From the NCBI RefSeq assembly GCF_013340305.1, contig NZ_BLVP01000008.1, positions 1 through 64,000 on the forward strand: 64,000 nucleotides of DNA, given 5' to 3'. The translations under genes were made by a program, and so were the position numbers. The stretch's first letter is position 1; the number at the start of each line of letters is the position of its first letter. Of this stretch, positions 1 to 7,826 are shown piece by piece. The DNA is from Desulfovibrio psychrotolerans (GTDB lineage Bacteria > Desulfobacterota > Desulfovibrionia > Desulfovibrionales > Desulfovibrionaceae). The notes under the pieces were generated by a model, which made no database searches, was not told where the DNA came from, and saw nothing but the letters and a program-made list of their open reading frames with translations.

Positions 1-2
1 GC

Positions 3-47
3 GGCGATGGCGGGAATGGCTCTGTTATTCAACACACCATATTGTAG
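3..47 (+). CDS. C-terminal end of a probable tail-fibre gene (partial)
   Basis: An open frame enters from the left edge, is glycine-rich and ends at a TAG nine bases before the next start codon. Position directly ahead of a tail-fibre assembly gene and the Gly-rich end are what suggest a phage fibre. Only 14 residues are visible, so the call is tentative. Confidence 0.3.
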   Translation, partial: GDGGNGSVIQHTIL

Positions 48-55
48 GAGCAACC

Positions 56-817
56 ATGCAATATAAATACAAAGACGGCTCCATCGGCGTAGCACGTACA
101 GTGGTGTACGCCGGTATTGCGTATCCTGCCGCCAGCCTCGCGCAGCAGGCAGGCGAAACAACCGCAGCGTGGGTTATCAGGCTCGCGGCAATCGGCGTGC
201 AGCCGATGCGGGTAGAGCGTCCCGACGTTGATATCAACAGCTACGACTACGGTGCTCCGCTGGAAACGGACGCGGATGGCGTACTGGTGATCAGCTACCC
301 CAATCCCATCGCTAAAACTCCGGTGTGGTCCACGGCAACGCGCGAACGGATGAATATTTCAGCTGGTGCGGACGTGCCACCCGGCTACACAACACAGGAG
401 CCGCCGGATAGCCCGTATGCAATATGGGGGGACGGTGCTGGGTGGCTGGTTGATGTGGATGCCGCAGGCGCAGCCAAACGGCGGGAGATAGTGTCCCGCG
501 CCGATGCGTTTATGTCGGGCCTGACCTCGAATTACTCCGAGCACGAAAAGCTCAGCTGGTCAAAACAGGAGGCGGAGGCCCGCGCGTTGTCCGCTGACCC
601 GGACGCCGCCGCACCGCTGCTCAGCGGCATTGCCGCAACGCGCGGTATTGGCCTGCTGGATCTGCGGGACAGGGTACTGGCTAACGTGGCCACCTATGAG
701 GCGGTGAGCGCGGCAGTGCTGGGCACACAGCAACTCTACGAGGACCAACTGGCCGCTGCCGGGGATGATGCCGGGGCTATTGCAGCCATTGATCCTGTAT
801 ACGTGCTGCCTGATTAG
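56..817 (+). CDS. phage tail fibre assembly protein (253 aa)
   Basis: Probable tail-fibre assembly chaperone of a tailed prophage. The N-terminal half has the short beta-rich pattern of fibre-tip domains (V-Y-A-G-I-A-Y-P). The C-terminal region from about residue 145 is alpha-helical with the RLSWSKQEAEA-type stretch followed by PLLSGIAATRG, which I associate with phage tail-assembly proteins carrying a DUF4376-like tail. An AGGAG Shine-Dalgarno lies 5 bases before the ATG. The gene directly follows a frame that looks like the end of a fibre gene, the usual order in tail modules. The exact family was not confirmed by search. Confidence 0.65.
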   Translation: MQYKYKDGSIGVARTVVYAGIAYPAASLAQQAGETTAAWVIRLAAIGVQPMRVERPDVDINSYDYGAPLETDADGVLVISYPNPIAKTPVWSTATRERMNISAGADVPPGYTTQEPPDSPYAIWGDGAGWLVDVDAAGAAKRREIVSRADAFMSGLTSNYSEHEKLSWSKQEAEARALSADPDAAAPLLSGIAATRGIGLLDLRDRVLANVATYEAVSAAVLGTQQLYEDQLAAAGDDAGAIAAIDPVYVLPD

Positions 818-856
818 TCGTTTGTCTTTGACAATCGATAGGGAGACAAAAGGAAA

Positions 857-876
857 CGGCCCGGATCACTCCGGGC
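857..876. other. perfect GC-rich hairpin
   Basis: GGCCCGG and CCGGGCC arms around a 6-base loop. There is no good T-tract on the plus strand; on the minus strand the downstream sequence is T-rich. It may be a weak terminator for the tail gene or an mRNA structure ahead of com. The interval 818-1051 contains short open frames on both strands that I do not recognise as genes. Confidence 0.4.
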
Positions 877-1051
877 CGCATCATCCTGGTGGAGCAGGCG
901 GAGGACATGTGGTCCTCCACCGGCGCGGTGTTGACCCACCGCACCACGGCCCCGCGAATGGTTGCACCCATTCGAAGAGATACCCCGCTGCTCCTGTGTC
1001 TGATCAGACAGGAAGGGTTGTATCGGGGCAAAACGGACACGGCAAGTTGAA

Positions 1052-1276
1052 ATGCAAGAAATACGGTGCGGTCAATGCAATAGGTTGCTCGCCAAGGGCG
1101 AAGTAGTTGAACTGGAAATCAAGTGTAAACGCTGTCACACAATGAACTACATGCGGATCATGAGTCCCTGCCGAGAGGCCCGAGCGGCCCGCTCGGAGAT
1201 GCTAAGTGATAGAGATAGGACGTGCGAGACTGCACAGAGGCGAGGAGCTGAGCCTCATGATGGCCATGCCGGATGA
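1052..1276 (+). CDS. com: Com-like zinc-finger translational regulator (74 aa)
   Basis: Resembles phage Mu Com, the small zinc-binding protein that activates translation of the overlapping mom DNA-modification gene. Cys residues at 6, 9, 25 and 28 form two CxxC pairs, with the typical I-R-C-G-x-C-N-R-L-L start. The C-terminal third is read from DNA that also encodes the start of the methyltransferase (71-base overlap). Family knowledge: Com binds the com-mom mRNA and opens a hairpin that hides the mom start. The same arrangement is visible here (hairpin at 1180-1196). No strong Shine-Dalgarno precedes this ATG. Confidence 0.75.
   Translation: MQEIRCGQCNRLLAKGEVVELEIKCKRCHTMNYMRIMSPCREARAARSEMLSDRDRTCETAQRRGAEPHDGHAG
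1180..1208 (+). promoter_or_regulatory. mRNA hairpin occluding the methyltransferase ribosome-binding site
   Basis: CCGAGC (1180-1185) pairs perfectly with GCTCGG (1191-1196) around a 5-base GGCCC loop. The right arm contains the first two bases of the GGAG Shine-Dalgarno (1195-1198) that serves the GTG start at 1206. A closed stem would therefore block initiation. This is the logic of the Mu com/mom translational switch. The hairpin is seen directly; Com binding is inferred. Confidence 0.6.
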
Positions 1277-1949
1277 TTCCGTGGATGCGATCCTGACCGA
1301 CCCGCCGTACTCCACTGGCGGCGTTCATGCCAGCCAGCGACAGCAGGCACCCGGCAAGAAGTACCAAAGCTCGCACGCGCAGCGCCGCCATGCCGAGTTC
1401 CACGGAGACAACCGGGACCAGCGATCGTTCACGCTGTGGGCATCGCTCTGGCTCGCGGAATGCTACCGGGTGGCAAAGGATGGCGCTGCCTGCATGGTGT
1501 TTACCGACTGGCGGCAGCTACCGGCCATGACGGACGCCATGCAAATCGGCGGCTGGACATGGCGCGGAATCGTGGTGTGGGATAAGCCCACGGCCCGGCC
1601 CATTCTCGGCGAGTTCCGCCGCCAGTGCGAATACGTGGTATTCGGGGTCAAGGGCAAGCTCACTGCTGCACACAGGCGCTGCCTGCCCGGTGTGTACCGG
1701 CACTCTATCATCGCGCACCAGCGCAGGATGCACATGACCGAGAAACCCTTGCCGCTGATCCACGACCTGCTGGACGTAACCCCTGAAGGCTGCACCGTGC
1801 TCGACCCCTTCATGGGATCGGCCACCACCGGCGCGGTATGCCTCCAGACAGGCCGAAGCTTCATTGGTATGGAACTGTCCCCGGACTACTTCCAGATCGC
1901 ATGCGATCGGCTCAATCTGGTGGCAGATTCAGGAGTTGAGAAACTGTAA
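1206..1949 (+). CDS. phage DNA methyltransferase, beta-type (247 aa)
   Basis: SAM-dependent DNA amino-methyltransferase (N6-adenine or N4-cytosine). Catalytic motif IV DPPY is at residues 32-35, and SAM-binding motif I (DPFMGSATTG) is at 200-209, preceded by TEKP at 178-181. The order IV then X/I is the beta class. It starts with GTG inside com, with GGAG 7 bases upstream sequestered in a hairpin. It replaces Mu mom in position and probably protects phage DNA from host restriction. No restriction partner is adjacent, so it is likely an orphan. The recognition site cannot be deduced. Confidence 0.85.
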   Translation: MIEIGRARLHRGEELSLMMAMPDDSVDAILTDPPYSTGGVHASQRQQAPGKKYQSSHAQRRHAEFHGDNRDQRSFTLWASLWLAECYRVAKDGAACMVFTDWRQLPAMTDAMQIGGWTWRGIVVWDKPTARPILGEFRRQCEYVVFGVKGKLTAAHRRCLPGVYRHSIIAHQRRMHMTEKPLPLIHDLLDVTPEGCTVLDPFMGSATTGAVCLQTGRSFIGMELSPDYFQIACDRLNLVADSGVEKL

Positions 1950-1955
1950 TGAAAG

Positions 1956-1982
1956 ACCCCGGCTTCGGCCGGGGCTTTTCTG
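1956..1982 (+). terminator. intrinsic terminator after the methyltransferase
   Basis: CCCCGGC-TTCG-GCCGGGG stem with a UUCG-type tetraloop followed by CTTTTCT, starting 7 bases after the stop codon. Confidence 0.85.
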
Positions 1983-2167
1983 CAAGATTATGTAACAAAA
2001 TTATGTTGCGCGATGCGCAAAATTGATTTGCGTGCTACAAGCAGCCCCGCCGGAATGGAGGGGGTTCGTTTTTGTGAAAAAAGCAAGGGGGGTGTAGTGG
2101 GGCATGGAATGCAAGAGTGTCCTGAAAAAACACTTCTCTTCGCGCTTTTCGGTGTCGCGCTTCAACC

Positions 2168-2202
2168 AAAAGAAAAGGGGTTTAGATTTTCATCTAAACC
2201 CC
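2168..2202 (-). terminator. intrinsic terminator beside the tRNA-Ser fragment
   Basis: Read on the minus strand, an 11-bp stem (GGGGTTTAGAT / ATCTAAACCCC) with a GAAA loop is followed by TTTTCTTTT. It lies just beyond the 3' end of the tRNA-Ser fragment, where a terminator for the original tRNA would be. Confidence 0.8.
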
Positions 2203-2208
2203 AAAAAA

Positions 2209-2269
2209 TGGCGATGAGGGAGGGATTCGAACCCTCGATACGCTTTTAAGGCGTATACCCGCTTAGCAG
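2209..2269 (-). repeat. left attachment repeat (tRNA-Ser 3' fragment, 61 bp)
   Basis: Identical over 61 bases to 15631-15691. It contains the tRNA-Ser CCA end, T arm, variable arm and anticodon-loop part, but not the 5' half. After base 2269 the sequence diverges, so this copy is not a functional tRNA. Confidence 0.92.
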
Positions 2270-2444
2270 TCGATACGGACTGGTTAATAAAATCTGTGAT
2301 TCAAGGATGTTAGTGGTTTGGCTGCACTCGTGGTCATACCATATACACCCAAATGCACTCAAAATCATCCCAAAGTATGACCAGCGGTATGACTAAAATC
2401 TCCCCGCCACACGCCATGATAGCCGTACATATCTGTATGGGGCC

Positions 2445-4517
2445 TCAAGCTGATCTGGCGCTTGCGAATTCCTGGCCTTGGCTCTCTATCTCCAGCAAAT
2501 CATGGGGTTGGTGAAGTGTTTCTTCGAGTCTGGCCAACTCTTCTTGGAGCGATTTTATTTTTTCCTCATCAATTTCTGCTGATAAATAAAGACGATTCTT
2601 CATCGCTGTCTGTATTTTTTCTTTTGCAGCTTTTATCGTTAGTAATGGGATGATTAGCGCAGCTAGTATTGGTGTAACTATCTGTAGCGTCACTATGTAT
2701 GGCTCGGCTACGCTCCAAGTTGAAGAGAGAAACGTTGCGAGCAGAAATCCTGTTACTAGTATTAAAAGTGTAAAAAGAATTGTAGTTAGTCTAAAATATG
2801 TGATTAACTTTCTGTCAATGTTTTTTTTGTTTGTTTTTAATAATTCTATTTTGTCAGTGGTGTCTCTTAGTTTTCGCTCGTTTCTCTCGTGTTGTATGGT
2901 GAGTAAAAGTTTTTTGTTCTCTTCATTTTTTTTGAGAATTTCTTTATTAAGATTAATATTTTCTTGATCTATTTGCTTTTGCCTGTTTTGAGCTTCGATT
3001 TGAATCGCTTTGTACTCTTCTAATTTGTCTAATTTGCAAAAATTTAAATGCTCTTCGATATTTTGTGAATTAATTTCTTCAGGAAGACGTGTTTGCTCCA
3101 TGAGGCTGATCAGTATGCCTTGAACATCTTCGCGAGACAATCTTTTATCATTGAACTCTTTAACTGTCTTGTTGTAGTCATCACTTACTTTTCTATTTAT
3201 AATAGTAGATAAAACCTCTCTTGCTTTGCAAAGGGCCCTGCCGGATGAAGGGAAGGCTTCACCTCCAAAACCTTTGTTTAGTTTGAACCACATTCTGTTA
3301 GTAAGCCAATCAAGGGAAGTTGCCAGAGGGACAGACTCCTCTCCTTTGATTATAGGTTCCCAAGCTAGTTCATGGGTTAGAGCTGTGCCAGTTAAAAAAT
3401 GGTACTTTATATAATCAAAATTATTAGTTGATGATTCTCCCCGCAGGCAATGAATTTTGTTGAGAAGGGCTAGGGAGTTTAAGCCCTTATCTCCAAATTT
3501 GGCTTCTACAAATTCATGAATCTCGTGATTGAGAATATTGTGCTCGTATTTTGAGTGGTCAAAGACAAAGCTGTTATCCAAAACAATCCCATGATATTCA
3601 AGGTCACGATAAAATTTCATTTTCTTTGTGGCCACATCGCTGGGGGTGTTGCAGCCATCTATGATCCAGCGCATTGCAGGGCTTCCTACCCACATTTCTG
3701 AATTCCCTCTGACGATATCCTCAGCCTTTCTGAAATAACCTTCCACTCCATCCTTCGTTTCTTGAAAGTAGTAGAGCCAGATTTTTCTTTTTTTTCCACT
3801 GGTATTGATTTCTTTCACAAATCGATGGAATTCATCAAAGTATGTTTTGTAGAGTTCTCCGTTTAATCCGCAGCAGTGGAAAAGAATTTCTTGATCCAAA
3901 AAAAGGATCATTTCCGTCGTCCAGCTTCCAACTTCGCTTGGCTTGTTGTTGTAGGTAATTCCTGAGTATAGGATAACGCCCTCGCGAATTTCCTCAATAT
4001 CGTTCTGGAAAGAGTCGTCACTCTCACGTTCTAATATGAAAGAACTAACATAGCGAGAGTATGTTTCGCCATTTGATTCATTTAGCAGAAAGGCGCAAAG
4101 AGATTTTCTAGCATTTATTTCTTCAAGTTCGCTGAGCTGTCTATTTTCTTTACGGCATATGTATGCTATTAAGTCTTTGAATATTTTATCATGTATTGAA
4201 ATTCTAGTTTTATATTTGTTTTGAAGATCTTCAGAGCTCTCAGGCATCATTTTTATAATGTATTTCCCATTTTCTTTAGCGCACCAATCTGTTGACTTTG
4301 TTAAAGAGTGCAGAACAGTGCGTACAACAGCTTCTGGAAGTTTGAATCCATAATATTCAGTCATTAATGAGTTGATTTCATTCGGGTAAAATTCGTATGA
4401 CTTATGAGATGCAATGATCTCGATCACGAATTTTCTCAGGATCTCATGCACTTTGTTATTGCTATCATACAGCTCTCTGAATACAGCTAGAGCTGCCAAT
4501 CTACGATGATCTTCCAT
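2445..4517 (-). CDS. unknown membrane-anchored protein with coiled coil (690 aa)
   Basis: No family recognised with confidence. Residue numbers count from an in-frame ATG at 4535, six codons upstream. Residues 30-95 look like a winged-helix-type helical domain. Residues 205-350 have a pattern of hydrophobic strands with acidic residues (FLDQEILF at 212-219) that could be a PIN-like nuclease fold; this is inference. Residues 490-575 are a charged coiled coil, 577-603 and 612-634 are two membrane helices, and 640-680 is a second coiled coil. I chose ATG 4517 because AGGGAG lies just upstream of it. The gene is markedly AT-rich compared with the chromosome, a sign of transfer. Position at the end of a defence-rich island suggests an anti-phage effector or sensor. 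Confidence 0.6.
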   Translation of the reverse strand: MEDHRRLAALAVFRELYDSNNKVHEILRKFVIEIIASHKSYEFYPNEINSLMTEYYGFKLPEAVVRTVLHSLTKSTDWCAKENGKYIIKMMPESSEDLQNKYKTRISIHDKIFKDLIAYICRKENRQLSELEEINARKSLCAFLLNESNGETYSRYVSSFILERESDDSFQNDIEEIREGVILYSGITYNNKPSEVGSWTTEMILFLDQEILFHCCGLNGELYKTYFDEFHRFVKEINTSGKKRKIWLYYFQETKDGVEGYFRKAEDIVRGNSEMWVGSPAMRWIIDGCNTPSDVATKKMKFYRDLEYHGIVLDNSFVFDHSKYEHNILNHEIHEFVEAKFGDKGLNSLALLNKIHCLRGESSTNNFDYIKYHFLTGTALTHELAWEPIIKGEESVPLATSLDWLTNRMWFKLNKGFGGEAFPSSGRALCKAREVLSTIINRKVSDDYNKTVKEFNDKRLSREDVQGILISLMEQTRLPEEINSQNIEEHLNFCKLDKLEEYKAIQIEAQNRQKQIDQENINLNKEILKKNEENKKLLLTIQHERNERKLRDTTDKIELLKTNKKNIDRKLITYFRLTTILFTLLILVTGFLLATFLSSTWSVAEPYIVTLQIVTPILAALIIPLLTIKAAKEKIQTAMKNRLYLSAEIDEEKIKSLQEELARLEETLHQPHDLLEIESQGQEFASARSA

Positions 4518-5139
4518 TCTTAAGCTCCCTAACATGAAATGTCAGATTTAAAATGATATCATACAGTTGGCTGAAATATAAACAATTCCGCTTGCATAAA
4601 GTAATGGCGCGCCGTTTACCCTTCCAAGGTGCCATTCGTAGCTTGAGTCGATCTTCTTCACTTTGTTGGGGAGGGCGTGTGGTGTTGAATTGGGTAATAT
4701 CAATAGCTAAGTCTATAATCAAACATTCTTTATGGCTAGGATGCTGTCAGCTAACCCGCTGCCAGAGGTTGATGTTTCTGCACAGCGTATTCGGAGGGTA
4801 TCAAATATCCTTTTGGCTCCACCTATTCGGGCCTTTTGGGGGGATTACCTCACCTTCCTATAATCCGTATTCCCGTAAGCGATACGATTGCCAATATCTC
4901 TGCTGCTAATCAGTATTCTCCCTATGTCTGAGTTTAAATATTATCATAATTAATTGTAGGCTGCCTTTCGTAGGTTGATTGGGGCAAATAGGGAATAGTG
5001 CCGATATTAGGCCAAGAATGAGTTGGTGAAATTAGCTTGTGTTGATTGGTTGGTAGTTTTTTATTTATGGTTGATATAATATGTAACAGCCAAACTGGGA
5101 ACGAAGTACGCGCAAATCCACGAATCCCAAAAAGTGGCA
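4518..5139. other. AT-rich intergenic region without a convincing gene
   Basis: About 620 bases between the large unknown gene and the protease-like gene, both on the minus strand. Short open frames exist but lack ribosome-binding sites and family resemblance. It should contain the promoter of the 690-aa gene. No repeat, tRNA or terminator with a clear T-tract was seen. Confidence 0.4.
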
Positions 5140-5661
5140 TTATATCCCTCCTTCCAAAAACAGCATATGAGTCGGGTACACCGTGTACCGTCCTGATGGT
5201 AAGTCGGGTGAAACGCATCCCTTCTTCGTGAGTCGGTGGAAGTCGATACTGTCGAAGAGCGAAACGCTGTGTGGCGTGACGGATCGAATCACCGTCCAGT
5301 GGCTCCAGTTGTCAGTGCCGAAAAGAGTAATGATTGCTCGTTGCTCCTCCGTAAGAAATGCGGTGGCATCATTCCATGCCATCGATAGCACAGCCTTCCT
5401 AAACAAGAAGGGTCGCCGCACTGTGATGTCGGGAAACCGTGGGGCAAACACGGCCTTGTTCATGCTCAGGAGTTGGTTGACGTGTAGCCCTTCATTGGCT
5501 GCTCCCAGCAGTTGGTCGTGCCCATGTAACCATTCGAGGCATTGAGCGAATAGGCTCCGATGTGTGCGTGAGGAAAGGGTTGGATAAATCAGGCGATGCG
5601 CGTTGATCAGCGCATACACCCCACATAGCTGGTCGAACTTGCCCTGTGCGTATGGCTTCAT
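5140..5661 (-). CDS. papain/C39-fold cysteine protease-like protein (173 aa)
   Basis: The start contains a Q-L-C-G-V-Y-A-L-I-N-A motif (Gln11, Cys13), then His121 in HWTVI and Asp137 in LFDSID. Order and spacing match the Gln-Cys-His-Asp arrangement of papain-like peptidases, including peptidase-C39-like and Ulp1-like enzymes. No signal peptide, so cytoplasmic. Its ATG overlaps the stop of the 73-aa gene upstream (ATGA), so it is translated by coupling as the third gene of an operon after DUF2958. Substrate unknown; it might process a neighbour or a phage or host protein. The peptidase call is from motif reading only. Confidence 0.5.
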   Translation of the reverse strand: MKPYAQGKFDQLCGVYALINAHRLIYPTLSSRTHRSLFAQCLEWLHGHDQLLGAANEGLHVNQLLSMNKAVFAPRFPDITVRRPFLFRKAVLSMAWNDATAFLTEEQRAIITLFGTDNWSHWTVIRSVTPHSVSLFDSIDFHRLTKKGCVSPDLPSGRYTVYPTHMLFLEGGI

Positions 5662-5879
5662 GCTGCCCCTTCGTCAGTGCCTTTCGATAGCGTGAGGTGA
5701 AACACGCTGCCATCCGCCAACTCAATACATGCGCCTTCCGATGGTGTGAGTACGCCCGCCTCATCAAGGTGCTGTGCGCTGACAACCTCCAATTCGGCGA
5801 GTAGCGCCGCCTTCTCTTCTATGCCTAGTTGCGGGTCGAACAAAGCCACGACGGTATCTGCGAAATGCCGTGTTTTCAT
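5658..5879 (-). CDS. small acidic hypothetical protein (73 aa)
   Basis: No family recognised. Acidic, with a helical N-terminal half (F-D-P-Q-L-G-I-E-E-K-A-A-L-L-A-E-L) and a C-terminal beta-like segment (CIELADGSVFHLTL). It has ATGA overlaps with both neighbours, so DUF2958, this protein and the protease-like protein form one tightly coupled unit. Such tight coupling often marks subunits of a complex or a substrate/regulator of the enzyme beside it; that is inference. Confidence 0.6.
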   Translation of the reverse strand: MKTRHFADTVVALFDPQLGIEEKAALLAELEVVSAQHLDEAGVLTPSEGACIELADGSVFHLTLSKGTDEGAA

Positions 5880-6196
5880 CGCATCCCCCTCATGATGTCT
5901 TCCACGTCGCAGGCCCGGCGAACATGCCAGTAGGTGTCGTGGTCAACGTGTACCCATGACACTCGCAATTCCTTCAGTTCGGAAAAGGAAATGTAGCCCC
6001 ACTCGGCCATCTCGTAGTCACCGTTCAGAATGGCGAAGCCGAAAAAGGTGTCGTCACCATCGAACTCCGTGATGTACCAGTTGCACAGCCCGATGAAGAA
6101 GTGCAGGTAAATCGGCTTGTCCGTGAGGGCGATTCCCTCGGTTTCATACAGTCGCGGGATGGCATCGAGTTGTGCCTGTGTCGGTTCGTTCCACAT
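5876..6196 (-). CDS. DUF2958 family protein (106 aa)
   Basis: Matches the DUF2958 pattern I know from plasmids and integrative elements: a P-x-L-Y-x-T-E start, K-P-I-Y-L-H-F-F, W-Y-I-T-E-F-D-G-D-D-T-F-F-G-F, then G-Y-I-S-F-S-E-L-K-E-L-R. Molecular function is unknown. I chose the ATG at 6196 because AAGGAGG lies 6 bases upstream; the frame stays open to 6250 without a better site. First gene of a three-gene coupled operon, 68 bases downstream of the recombinase on the same strand. Confidence 0.7.
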   Translation of the reverse strand: MWNEPTQAQLDAIPRLYETEGIALTDKPIYLHFFIGLCNWYITEFDGDDTFFGFAILNGDYEMAEWGYISFSELKELRVSWVHVDHDTYWHVRRACDVEDIMRGMR

Positions 6197-6264
6197 AGTG
6201 GCCTCCTTGTATTTGGGCATGCGAAAAGACCCCGTCGAAACGGGGAGCATGGTTCATGGTTGCG

Positions 6265-6882
6265 CTATTTGATCAGGGATTCTGCCAGACGCTGGTTCGC
6301 TTCGGGTAGGACGTCAGCGTAGTGGGCGGTCATGCTGATGGAAGCATGGCCCAGCTGTTTTTGGACGAAGCGGATGTTGTTCGTCTTCGCCAGCAGCATG
6401 GTTGCATAGGTGTGGCGGCAGCTATGGATGCTGTAACGGCTTGGAAGCCCCGCTTCCCGAAGTACGGCTTTGAATGCCAAGTAAAGAGCCGTGGTGGTAT
6501 ATGGTGTACCGCCACGGCCTCTGAGTAATGGGTCTCCGGCGCTGGTGCCGTGCCCCCACTGCTTCTTGTGCTTAATGAATTTCTTGATGTGATTGGCTAG
6601 GCCTGTGTCGATATAGACATCTCGTCGTTTGCCGCCCTTGCCGCGTTGTACGATCAGGACATTCTCCTGCGTTGAAAGCAGGACATCGCCAAGGCACAAG
6701 TTAGCTATCTCGCTGACCCGCAAGCCGCTGTGCAAAGCTATGTGTGTGAGGATGTGGCGTACTCGCCATGTGGTGATTCCGCTATCGCGCTCAAGCTTGG
6801 CTAGTGCTTCACAGCACGTCAACAGCTTGCGAGCTTGCACCTTGGAGAAGAACATGTCCCGAGTGATTCGGTACTTGTTCAT
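6265..6882 (-). CDS. short tyrosine recombinase (205 aa)
   Basis: Site-specific recombinase. Catalytic residues visible: Arg55 in SGLRVSE, the Lys region at 82-85 (GKGG), His153-x-x-Arg156 in HSCRHT, His179 in LGHAS and the nucleophile Tyr188 in AHYAD. The catalytic domain is complete but there is almost no N-terminal core-binding domain. The length is close to FimB/FimE-type recombinases rather than the usual 330-400-aa integrases. It is separate from the element's own integrase at 14486. It precedes the DUF2958 operon and may mobilise or invert that segment. Confidence 0.85.
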   Translation of the reverse strand: MNKYRITRDMFFSKVQARKLLTCCEALAKLERDSGITTWRVRHILTHIALHSGLRVSEIANLCLGDVLLSTQENVLIVQRGKGGKRRDVYIDTGLANHIKKFIKHKKQWGHGTSAGDPLLRGRGGTPYTTTALYLAFKAVLREAGLPSRYSIHSCRHTYATMLLAKTNNIRFVQKQLGHASISMTAHYADVLPEANQRLAESLIK

Positions 6883-7256
6883 GTGTGTACTCGCTTTTTA
6901 GCATTATAACAGAAGTATGATTTAAATCAATATGTTGAAGCGTGCTGTTTCATCTTGTGTTGGAGTATCCAGCAATTAGGCAGGGTAGTCCAATTCCGAT
7001 GACATTGCTTATTGTGTTATGTGCAGAAATGTACGGACAAGCTGGGCTGAGGGAGACCTTTAGCGGTTAGCCATTGTCGCTGGTGGTGGGCTAGAAATAC
7101 AATACCTTGACAGAGTAAGCCATAACGCTCTACGTATTTTGAACCTGATATTACGCTCTGAGTTACTCAGTGAAATTCATTAGTTAACTTGTTGGAATCT
7201 CCTTTGGCATTTGAGAGATGCCAGTCTAGGGAGGGCTCCACACGAAGAGGGATGCT
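6883..7256. other. intergenic region between divergent recombinase and restriction genes
   Basis: About 370 bases, AT-rich near both genes. It must carry promoters for the minus-strand recombinase operon and the plus-strand restriction endonuclease. No gene, tRNA or clear inverted repeat was recognised. Confidence 0.4.
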
Positions 7257-7820
7257 ATGCTTACGAGGTATGAGGTATTTGATTATAAAAATGCACTTTC
7301 AGTATTGAATGGAAGCTTTTATCAAGAGTTTTCTGAGCTGTGCAATGTTCTTAGTGGATTTCGTTTGTTGTCATCAGATATAGTAGCAGCTGGAGGGAGG
7401 AAGTCTCCAATTGCTGAAAAGTTAGATGGCGCACTGTATAATATGTTGTGGATAGAGAAACAGTTTGAGACAAGTAAGATTATTGATGGTGTTGTGCGTT
7501 CAACTCCAACACATAAAATTGACTGCTATAAAAATAAGGTGGCAATTGAGGTTGAGTGGAACAATAAGGACCCATTTTTTGATAGGGATTTGAACAATTT
7601 TAGATTGCTATATGATTTGGACGCAATTTCAGTAGGGATAATAATCACGCGCTCCGACGAGTTGCAGTTGATTTTCAATGGCCTAGGTAAGGGAGCTTCA
7701 TATGGTGCTTCTACTACTCACATGTCCAAGTTGATACCAAAGATTATAGGTGGTGGGGCTGGTGGATGTCCTGTTCTGGTGATTGGTATTACCTCTCGTT
7801 GCTACGAGTATGATTTGTAG
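7257..7820 (+). CDS. BglII-like type II restriction endonuclease (187 aa)
   Basis: Cleaves double-stranded DNA. The core reads Asp89 in H-K-I-D-C, then I-E-V-E-W with Glu98 and Glu100, followed by N-N-K-D-P-F-F-D-R-D-L-N-N-F. This aligns by eye with the BglII active-site region (D...E-V-Q-F-S-N...P-F) of the PD-(D/E)xK superfamily. The IIITR strand follows. Slightly shorter than BglII. It is strongly AT-rich. The methyltransferase gene ends 6 bases away, convergently, so the two form a restriction-modification system. The recognition site is unknown; BglII relatives cut around GATC. Confidence 0.75.
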   Translation: MLTRYEVFDYKNALSVLNGSFYQEFSELCNVLSGFRLLSSDIVAAGGRKSPIAEKLDGALYNMLWIEKQFETSKIIDGVVRSTPTHKIDCYKNKVAIEVEWNNKDPFFDRDLNNFRLLYDLDAISVGIIITRSDELQLIFNGLGKGASYGASTTHMSKLIPKIIGGGAGGCPVLVIGITSRCYEYDL

Positions 7821-7826
7821 GTGTAG

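Larger units (their letters stand above)
1..2208. mobile_element. right end of a prophage (partial)
   Basis: This segment holds a tail-fibre assembly gene, a Com-like regulator and a phage-type DNA methyltransferase, all on the plus strand, and runs off the left edge of the window. It ends at a 61-bp copy of the tRNA-Ser 3' part. No integrase is visible in it. I infer a prophage whose right junction has been reused by the neighbouring element. The left boundary cannot be seen. Confidence 0.65.

Noticed and set aside
765-1106. open frames on both strands between the tail gene and com
   Set aside because: Low-complexity translations, no ribosome-binding site, and they overlap the tail gene or com.
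2013-2249. 78-codon frame across the left attachment site
   Set aside because: Its end is translated from the tRNA-Ser fragment, and it crosses a terminator.
4501-4722. 73-codon minus-strand frame ahead of the 690-aa gene
   Set aside because: No ribosome-binding site or recognisable family; its end lies within the start of the larger gene.
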